DNA of 35,173 nt, from NCBI GenBank assembly GCA_004554075.1, contig SFOB01000017.1, positions 1 through 35,173 on the forward strand, read 5' to 3'. Source of the stretch: Treponema sp. GTDB taxonomy: Bacteria; Spirochaetota; Spirochaetia; Treponematales; Treponemataceae. Positions 29,987-35,173 of the stretch are shown here, one piece after another. The position numbers and the translations under genes are program-made. The notes under the pieces were generated by a model. The model saw only the letters and a program-made list of their open reading frames with translations. It was not told the DNA's origin and made no database searches. The first letter of the stretch is position 1. Each line of letters begins with the position of its first letter.

Positions 29987-31375
29987 TTACAAATGTTTAA
30001 TCATTTCTTTATTTGCCGGAATTTTATTTTGAGCGCATCCTGTTGTAAATTCCATAAAGTTTGATTTTCTTGATGTGAAAGCATCCCACTTTGGCAGCGG
30101 ATTTCCATTCAAATCAAGACCATTCGGGTTACCTGTCTTTATGAAGTTACACAAGTAATCACACATCTGCCGTGCCACATCGTAGTGAACTCCGGAGAAT
30201 GGTCTCCAGCATTTTGCAAGAGTTTCAAAGAAGAACCACAAATCAACTGAGTGGAATTTACCAGGATGATCCCAGCCTGGAATTGGCACGTCAAACTTGT
30301 AGCAGTAATTTTGTAGTTTCAGACCTTTCTTTTCTTCTTCCTTCATCAGTTTTCTGATTCCAAATTCAACGGGACTAATTCCGTCTCTGATAAATTCGTC
30401 AGTAGTAAAACCTGTCATAATAGGACAAGGCTGGCATTTTCCTGCTTCTACGAGGTCATAGAGCTGACCTTTGTTGTAGTTCTGGTCATAAGTTGGAGTC
30501 CAGCATTCAACAGATCTGCCAAAGCCACCCCATTCGCCCCATTTCTGACGAAGCTGGTCTGTGGTAAGTTTTCTGGCTTCTGCAAGATTTTTACAGCCGC
30601 AGAACTTAAAGAATTCTTCTCCAATCTTTTCTGATTCGGCGATAGAACGTTTTGGGAACATTTCAAAGCCTGGTGTATAGAGAAGACCGCTTTCTACCAT
30701 AGCTCTCTTAAAATATTTCCGGCTTTCTTTATTTGCAATATGAAACATAACACTTCCTGCACCTGCAGACTGGCCGCCAATGGTAATGTTGTTTTTATCT
30801 CCACCAAAGGCTTCGATGTTTTCGTATACCCACTTCATACCGGCCTGCTGGTCCTGTAAGCCCATATTTGCAGGATTTTTTGGATATTCTTTTGTAAGTT
30901 CCGGGTGACAGGTAAAGCCAAAAAGATTTACACGGTAGTTTACAGTAACAACTACAATTCCTCTGCGGGCGATTCGTTCTCCGTCAAACTCCATTTCTGC
31001 TGTGTGACCAACCTGCCAGCCGCCTCCGAAAATCCAGAAATAAACAGGAAGCTTTTCATCTGCTTTTTTTGCTGGTGTCCAGATATTAAGATACAGGCAA
31101 TCTTCACTTACCGGAATATCAGGGTCTACTGACCATTCGCGTGAATATACGTCTTCTGGAGGAGGATTGCGGTTAGGGGAGGGCTGAACTGGGATTGGTG
31201 GAAATTTATAACACTGAAGGATTCCTTTCCATGGCTCTGCCGGCTGAGGAGGCGCAAAACGTAGCTTTTCTACAGGCGGTTTTGCAAAAGGAATCGATTT
31301 AAAAGCTGTAATTCTAGGGTCAGCAGCTGGAAGACCTTCGACGGTTCCGAGTTTTGTTTTAACGATTCTTAGCAT
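29987..31375 (-). CDS. Type-B carboxylesterase (CE10-like)
   Basis: An alpha/beta-hydrolase that cleaves carboxylic esters, possibly acetyl or aryl esters on plant polysaccharide fragments. The 462-residue protein has the type-B signature EDCLYLNIWTPA, the oxyanion motif WIFGGGWQVG, GGDKNNITIGGQSAGAGSVM with nucleophile Ser203, and YNKGQLYDL with TTDEF. The likely catalytic His lies near 385 in KFHSVDLWFFF. There is no signal peptide, so the enzyme is cytoplasmic. GGAG lies 8 nt before the ATG. It follows the ABC-transporter genes in the same direction, separated by a repeat and a terminator, and may be expressed by read-through. Substrate is not determined by sequence. Confidence 0.9.
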   Translation of the reverse strand: MLRIVKTKLGTVEGLPAADPRITAFKSIPFAKPPVEKLRFAPPQPAEPWKGILQCYKFPPIPVQPSPNRNPPPEDVYSREWSVDPDIPVSEDCLYLNIWTPAKKADEKLPVYFWIFGGGWQVGHTAEMEFDGERIARRGIVVVTVNYRVNLFGFTCHPELTKEYPKNPANMGLQDQQAGMKWVYENIEAFGGDKNNITIGGQSAGAGSVMFHIANKESRKYFKRAMVESGLLYTPGFEMFPKRSIAESEKIGEEFFKFCGCKNLAEARKLTTDQLRQKWGEWGGFGRSVECWTPTYDQNYNKGQLYDLVEAGKCQPCPIMTGFTTDEFIRDGISPVEFGIRKLMKEEEKKGLKLQNYCYKFDVPIPGWDHPGKFHSVDLWFFFETLAKCWRPFSGVHYDVARQMCDYLCNFIKTGNPNGLDLNGNPLPKWDAFTSRKSNFMEFTTGCAQNKIPANKEMIKHL

Positions 31376-31393
31376 ATTATTATCTCCTTGTTC

Positions 31394-31432
31394 TGGATTG
31401 CTTCGTCATTGCGAACGTAGCTAAGCAATCCA
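31394..31432. repeat. Dispersed GATTGCTTCGTC element, copy 2
   Basis: TGGATTGCTT (31394-31403) and AAGCAATCCA (31423-31432) form a perfect 10-bp stem around CGTCATTGCGAACGTAGCT. The inner CGTCATTGCG is the reverse complement of the CGCAATGACG of copy 1 (7868-7900). It forms part of the esterase 5' region. Confidence 0.75.
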
Positions 31433-31433
31433 T

Positions 31434-31460
31434 AAAAAAAGGGTGGATTTTCATCCACCC
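31434..31460 (-). terminator. Terminator of the ABC-transporter operon
   Basis: On the minus strand: GGGTGGAT, loop GAAA, ATCCACCC (plus 31453-31460 and 31441-31448), followed by seven T (31440-31434). It lies 24 bp after the stop of the last permease gene. Confidence 0.92.
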
Positions 31461-31484
31461 CTTTATGCCTGATGATTTTTAGGA

Positions 31485-32423
31485 TTACTCCTTTACACCA
31501 CCGATTGTCATTCCGACAACGAAGTACTTCTGTACGAATGGGTATACAACGAGGATAGGCAAAGTAGCAACCATTGTGATAGAAGAACGGATACTGATTG
31601 GTGTAGATTTAGAAGCTGTAGAACCAGCTCCAGCAGCAAGTGCCATAGAGTTAGCATCGTTTGCATTTGTAGACTGGTTCTGACTCTGCTGGAGGAATGA
31701 CATCAATACATACTGTAATGAGTGCAACTTTGGTTTGTTAGAACAGTAAAGGTATGTATCGAACCAGCTGTTCCATGCACCAACAGCAGTAAACAAACAG
31801 ATCATAGCAATTGAAGGAACAATAAGAGGCATAATAATCTGCAGGTAGATTCTGAACTCATTTGCACCATCGATGCGGGCAGATTCAACAAAGCTGTCTG
31901 GTAATCCATTGATGTAAGTTCTTACAAGAATGAAGTTGAATACATCAACAAGACAAGGAACAATGTAAACTGCATATTTACCAAGAAGATGAAGTCTCTT
32001 GATAAGCATGTAGCCTGGAATCAAACCTGCATTTACATACATAGAAATAACGATGATTGTTGTAAGATACTTTCTGAGTACAAACTCTTTGCGGCTCAAT
32101 GCGTATGCAAGAAGTGATGTACAGAAAACACTTAAAACAGTCTGGAAAACAGTACGTGTTACAGAAATAATACCGGCATTAAAAATACGGTCTGTCTGGA
32201 ACAAGTCTGCATAGTTTTTCCATGTAAACTTACGAGGGAAAAGCTTAATTCCTCCCTTGAGGGAATCCAAACCATCATTTAAAGAAATTGCGATTGTGTT
32301 CCAGAAAGGATATACAGTTACAATAACAACAAAAGCAAGAACAAGATAAATGATAATATCTAAAATTAAATTACTGATATTTGTGCGCCTTCTGGCTGCG
32401 GCATAGTCAATTGTTTTTTCCAT
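31485..32423 (-). CDS. ABC sugar-transporter permease, LplC/YtcP type
   Basis: Inner-membrane subunit of a carbohydrate importer of the CUT1 family. The 312-residue protein starts with a short basic cytoplasmic N-terminus, then six membrane segments (for example about 20-42, 92-111, 118-140 and 150-170). The ATPase-contacting EAA loop reads ESARIDGANEFRIYLQIIMPL near 190, split here as ESARIDGANEF and RIYLQIIMPL. The C-terminus YFVVGMTIGGVKE is typical of LplC/YtcP proteins. An unusual Ser/Ala/Asn-rich loop (QQSQNQSTNANDANSMALAA) lies before the last segments. The start overlaps the preceding permease stop by one base (TAATG). The ATPase gene is absent, as is normal for this type, which borrows a shared MsmK-like ATPase. 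Confidence 0.93.
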   Translation of the reverse strand: MEKTIDYAAARRRTNISNLILDIIIYLVLAFVVIVTVYPFWNTIAISLNDGLDSLKGGIKLFPRKFTWKNYADLFQTDRIFNAGIISVTRTVFQTVLSVFCTSLLAYALSRKEFVLRKYLTTIIVISMYVNAGLIPGYMLIKRLHLLGKYAVYIVPCLVDVFNFILVRTYINGLPDSFVESARIDGANEFRIYLQIIMPLIVPSIAMICLFTAVGAWNSWFDTYLYCSNKPKLHSLQYVLMSFLQQSQNQSTNANDANSMALAAGAGSTASKSTPISIRSSITMVATLPILVVYPFVQKYFVVGMTIGGVKE

Positions 32424-33391
32424 TATATCAGACGCTCCTCACCACTCTTCTTTGCAATTGTATTTGCTAAAATAAGAAGAAGAATATTTACTGCATTCTT
32501 AAAGATACCGGCAGCAGTAGCAAGACCGTAGCGTGAAAGCTTGAAACCGTACTTCAATACGTAAATATCAATTGTTTCTGCTACATCCTGAATCATACCA
32601 TTCTGTAACAAGTATGGCATTTCAAAGTTAGCATCAAGAATATGACCGGCAGACATAATCATCATAATAATGATTGTAGGCTTAATTCCTGGCAAAGTAA
32701 TGTGCCAGATTTTGCGGAGACGACCACAACCGTCAATCTGAGCAGCTTCGTAAAGACATGGGTCGATAGCAGTCATTGCACCAAGGTAAACGATTGTATT
32801 CCAACCAACTTCCTTCCAAACGTATGTCCAACCAATGATGTGCCAGAAATACTTTTGAACTGCAAGCCACTGAATAGGCTGTTTTACAACACCAAGACCT
32901 AATAATATATCATTCAAAATACCGTCTTCAACGGAAAGTACATTCGCAACCAAACCTGTAACTATAACCCAAGAAAGGAAGTGTGGGAGATAAGATACAG
33001 TCTGAACAAAGCGTTTAACGCCGATATAGCGTACTTCGTTCAAGAATACTGCAATTAAGATAGCAGTTATATATCCAAGGGCTGTAGAAATAAGGCTCAT
33101 ACCTACAGTATTTCTTAAAGAAAGAAGGAATTCTTTCTCTGTAAACAACTGTACGAACCATTTAAAACCAACCCAATCCTGCTGAGAAAATGTTTTGTAT
33201 GGCTTATAATCCTGGAAAGCCATTGTCCATCCCCAGAGAGGGACGTATCTGAACAAGATAATGTATAATACGAAAGGAAGAGACATAAGAATAAGCATTT
33301 TCTGCTTACCCAGAAGCTTCCATTTATTTTTTTTATTTGCAAGTTCTGCGGCTTTTAAATCTGCAGAAACAGCAGCTTTTTTACTTTTCAT
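32423..33391 (-). CDS. ABC sugar-transporter permease, LplB type
   Basis: The partner permease of the CUT1 importer, 322 residues from the ATG at 33391. A GTG three codons earlier (33400) is possible, but the ATG has GGGTG about 7 nt upstream. The basic N-terminus (KSKKAAVSADLKAAELANKK) is followed by six membrane segments beginning near MLILMSLPFVLYIILFRYVP, with PLWGWTMAFQDYKPY as the family marker. The EAA loop reads EAAQIDGCGRLRKIWHITLPG. The C-terminus is LILANTIAKKSGEERLI. It is translationally coupled to the second permease. A terminator-like hairpin in the gap from the binding-protein gene should lower its expression relative to the binding protein. Confidence 0.93.
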   Translation of the reverse strand: MKSKKAAVSADLKAAELANKKNKWKLLGKQKMLILMSLPFVLYIILFRYVPLWGWTMAFQDYKPYKTFSQQDWVGFKWFVQLFTEKEFLLSLRNTVGMSLISTALGYITAILIAVFLNEVRYIGVKRFVQTVSYLPHFLSWVIVTGLVANVLSVEDGILNDILLGLGVVKQPIQWLAVQKYFWHIIGWTYVWKEVGWNTIVYLGAMTAIDPCLYEAAQIDGCGRLRKIWHITLPGIKPTIIIMMIMSAGHILDANFEMPYLLQNGMIQDVAETIDIYVLKYGFKLSRYGLATAAGIFKNAVNILLLILANTIAKKSGEERLI

Positions 33392-33416
33392 AAAAAACAC
33401 CCGTTAAAAAATAGTT

Positions 33417-33454
33417 AAAAAAAGTCCACAGAAAAACTCCCGTGGACTTTTTTT
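33417..33454 (-). terminator. Intercistronic terminator/attenuator between SBP and permease genes
   Basis: AAAAAAAGTCCAC (33417-33429) pairs perfectly with GTGGACTTTTTTT (33442-33454), 13 bp with a 12-nt loop; on the minus strand the stem ends in a T-run. It should release part of the transcripts after the binding-protein gene. Confidence 0.85.
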
Positions 33455-33455
33455 C

Positions 33456-33522
33456 GACAGGTGAATGTGGTATTCACCTGTCACTGGTCAGAATTGATAC
33501 AAGGTATCAAAATCTGACTAGT
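33456..33522 (-). promoter_or_regulatory. Two further hairpins in the SBP-permease gap
   Basis: GACAGGTGAAT/ATTCACCTGTC (33456-33466, 33472-33482) is a perfect 11-bp stem. Next to it lies a nested structure, ACTGGTCAGA/TCTGACTAGT (33483-33492, 33513-33522, one G-T pair) enclosing TTGATAC/GTATCAA (33494-33500, 33504-33510). They lie within 6 nt of the binding-protein stop and would stabilise its mRNA 3' end. Confidence 0.75.
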
Positions 33523-33527
33523 CCTTC

Positions 33528-35173
33528 TTACTGTTCGCCACCGAATACTTCTACACGGTGATCAAGCTGCTGCTGCATGAACTTGTTGTAAACATCAGTA
33601 AGAGGCTTAAGCAATGCACAGTACTCATTCCAAGTCTTTTCGAAGTCAGCTGGTTTACCCATAATCATCATTGGGAGGTACTTGCGCTGAACTGTTTCGA
33701 ATCCAGTCATAGCAACTGCAGCTTCTTCTTCGAATCCGCCGTTTTCAGCAGATGGGTTACACTGCCACATTGGATACCAGCCAGTATTCTGTGGAGGGTT
33801 AGCATCTACGAATTCTGCATATGAGTTAACTCCGTAAGCTGCCCAGAGGTCAAGGTCAACCTGCTTCTGAGAAAGTGCATATTCCCATGGAAGGTCGTCC
33901 ATTGTACGTGAATATCCAGAAGGCATTGTTCCTTCAAGTTTTGGAGCTTCTTCTGTCCAGAGGATAGCGCGGTTCTTCTGGAGCCAGTTTGGATCCTTCT
34001 GATCTGCACGCATCTTTTCTGTACGATAGCAAGCACCCTTTGTTCCTGTTACAGAACCGTCTGTATCAACGAGGTAATCTTCGCCTTCGAATCCCCAGTA
34101 AAGAACTTTCTGGTTTTCTTCTTCAAGCATTTTGTCCATGAACTGGATGATCTTGATAGCCTTGTCTTCAGGACACTTTACAGTGATACCATAACCTCTC
34201 TGGAGGTTTGGAAGTGAACGATCACGGTAGTGTGGGCGGATAGATTCATCAAATGTCAATGGAAGTGGGGCATAAGTTCTTTCATCTTTTCCAGCTGTCC
34301 AGAGTGTCTGTTCTGGTTCGCCCATGAACTGCCATCCCTGAATGAACATACCGAGTACACGACCCTGTGCAATCTTTGCATAGTACTGGTCACGGTTGTC
34401 TGTGAATGAAGCTGGGTCGATCAAACCACGCTGGAAGTAGCCGTTAGCAAGCTGGAACCACTGCTTAGCAAATTTGTCTGTGAAGATATCATAGTAAACA
34501 TATTTGCCGTTTTCTTTGATAACGTGTCCGTTACCATCGTTAGGGTTACCAGAAAGGAACTGTGGTGGGTTCCAGAGGTCAAATGCTTCCCAGTCAGCTG
34601 TGATGATATTGAATGGAATTGTTGGTGCTCCATCAATTGTTGGATATTTCTTGTAATATTTTTCAAGAAGGTCGAAGTACTGATCAACAGTCTTAATCTT
34701 TGGATATCCGAATTCCTTAAGAACTGCCTTCTGAATCCACCAGCCGTTTCCGTTGTAATATGTATCAGATGGGATACCATCGATTACACCATAGTTAGGA
34801 AGAGAGTAGATGTGCTCTTTTACGATGTTTCCCTTAGCATCCTTTTCAGAATCCTGGTCAATCATCTTTTTCCAAGCTGTAGAGTAGTGCTTCATAAGAT
34901 TTGGACCATATTTTTCTACGAGTGGCTTAAGGTCGCGGAGACAACCTGCACCCTGGAACTTCTCTGAGTCTACTTCTACGAGGTCAGGAAGGTCACCAGA
35001 AGCGATAAGTACACCAATTTTCTGGTCTTTATCACCTACAAGGATATCCCAAGAGAATGTTACACCAAAATTCTCTTCAATCCACTTGTAAGCTTTGTTG
35101 TCAGCAGGAGGCTGCTCTCTCTGCTGAATAGTGAAAACTGAGATGTTCATGGCGTCTTTCTTTCCAGATTTTC
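33528..35173 (-). CDS. Extracellular sugar-binding protein of ABC importer, LplA type (partial)
   Basis: The substrate-binding lipoprotein of the importer, about 548 residues visible. An internal ATG sits at 35150, but the frame stays open to the window edge, with a Lys/Ser/Gly stretch (KSGKKDA) typical of the linker behind a lipoprotein signal peptide. The real start is therefore outside. The visible part shows the large family-1 SBP (LplA/YtcQ) pattern: ADNKAYKWIEENFGVTFSWD, IASGDLPDLVEVDSEKFQGAGCL, LRDLKPLVEKYGPNL, YYNGNGWWIQKAVLKEFGYP and RGYGITVKCPEDKAIKIIQFMDKMLEE. Aromatic-rich segments suit oligosaccharide binding. The neighbouring enzymes suggest plant-fibre oligosaccharides, though the exact sugar is not shown. 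It is the first gene of the visible transporter operon. Confidence 0.92.
   Translation of the reverse strand, partial: KSGKKDAMNISVFTIQQREQPPADNKAYKWIEENFGVTFSWDILVGDKDQKIGVLIASGDLPDLVEVDSEKFQGAGCLRDLKPLVEKYGPNLMKHYSTAWKKMIDQDSEKDAKGNIVKEHIYSLPNYGVIDGIPSDTYYNGNGWWIQKAVLKEFGYPKIKTVDQYFDLLEKYYKKYPTIDGAPTIPFNIITADWEAFDLWNPPQFLSGNPNDGNGHVIKENGKYVYYDIFTDKFAKQWFQLANGYFQRGLIDPASFTDNRDQYYAKIAQGRVLGMFIQGWQFMGEPEQTLWTAGKDERTYAPLPLTFDESIRPHYRDRSLPNLQRGYGITVKCPEDKAIKIIQFMDKMLEEENQKVLYWGFEGEDYLVDTDGSVTGTKGACYRTEKMRADQKDPNWLQKNRAILWTEEAPKLEGTMPSGYSRTMDDLPWEYALSQKQVDLDLWAAYGVNSYAEFVDANPPQNTGWYPMWQCNPSAENGGFEEEAAVAMTGFETVQRKYLPMMIMGKPADFEKTWNEYCALLKPLTDVYNKFMQQQLDHRVEVFGGEQ

Noticed and set aside
1..35173. 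CRISPR arrays, tRNA or rRNA genes, insertion-sequence transposases, phage genes
   Set aside because: None were seen: no regularly spaced repeats, no cloverleaf with a TTCGA arm, no transposase or phage structural motif.

Overview
The window reads as chromosomal DNA from a fibre-degrading, host-associated spirochaete, most likely a rumen or gut Treponema. The grounds are moderate-to-low GC, Treponema-style lipoproteins and small outer-membrane barrels, an LplABC-type sugar transporter next to GH10, GH5, GH1 and a carboxylesterase, and FolE2. No marker gene fixes the species.

Layout. 1-1730: AT-rich, decaying accessory DNA with a beta-barrel gene whose 5' end is broken and a Phd/VapC-like toxin-antitoxin pair whose toxin is a pseudogene. 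1742-5756 (minus): five tightly coupled genes reading two small membrane proteins, larB, larC and a signal-less GH10 xylanase. 5834-7072 (plus): HAD phosphatase and a DUF805 membrane protein. 7080-9958: dispersed palindromic repeats, a small lipoprotein, a GC-rich triple-hairpin element and a TonB-dependent receptor. 9953-17023 (minus): NFACT/RqcH-like gene carrying a palindromic insertion, a TatD relative lacking its HxH metal motif, ilvB behind a Val/Leu-rich leader-peptide attenuator, and a RarA fusion protein. 17105-18964 (minus): lipoprotein and outer-membrane protein. 19065-20710 (plus): folD-folE2. 20711-21107: AT-rich convergent gap with palindromic operators and a possible small RNA. 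21108-22109 (minus): LacI-type regulator. 22199-26919 (plus): miaB, a LapA-like protein, a SPOR protein, and ettA preceded by a short ORF that shares its first seven residues. 27099-29802 (plus): GH5 lipoprotein and GH1. 29987-35173 (minus): carboxylesterase, two permeases and a substrate-binding protein cut by the window edge.

How it fits together. GH5 cleaves glucan chains at the cell surface. The LplABC-type importer brings in oligosaccharides. GH1, GH10 and the esterase all lack signal peptides and would finish cello- and xylo-oligomers in the cytoplasm. The rest is housekeeping: branched-chain amino acids, folate/GTP metabolism, tRNA modification, ribosome rescue and throttling, and replication repair.

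Most notable signals: (1) the ilvB attenuator, with promoter, 19-residue Val/Leu leader peptide, a region at the peptide stop able to pair with the terminator arm, and the terminator itself; (2) a repeated promoter geometry putting the -10 box 7-9 nt before the start codon in six transcription units, predicting leaderless or nearly leaderless mRNAs; (3) a palindromic repeat inserted in frame in the NFACT gene; (4) the duplicated N-terminus ORF before ettA; (5) two unassigned membrane proteins coupled to larBC; and (6) several structured intergenic elements. All calls come from reading the sequence; no database search was run.
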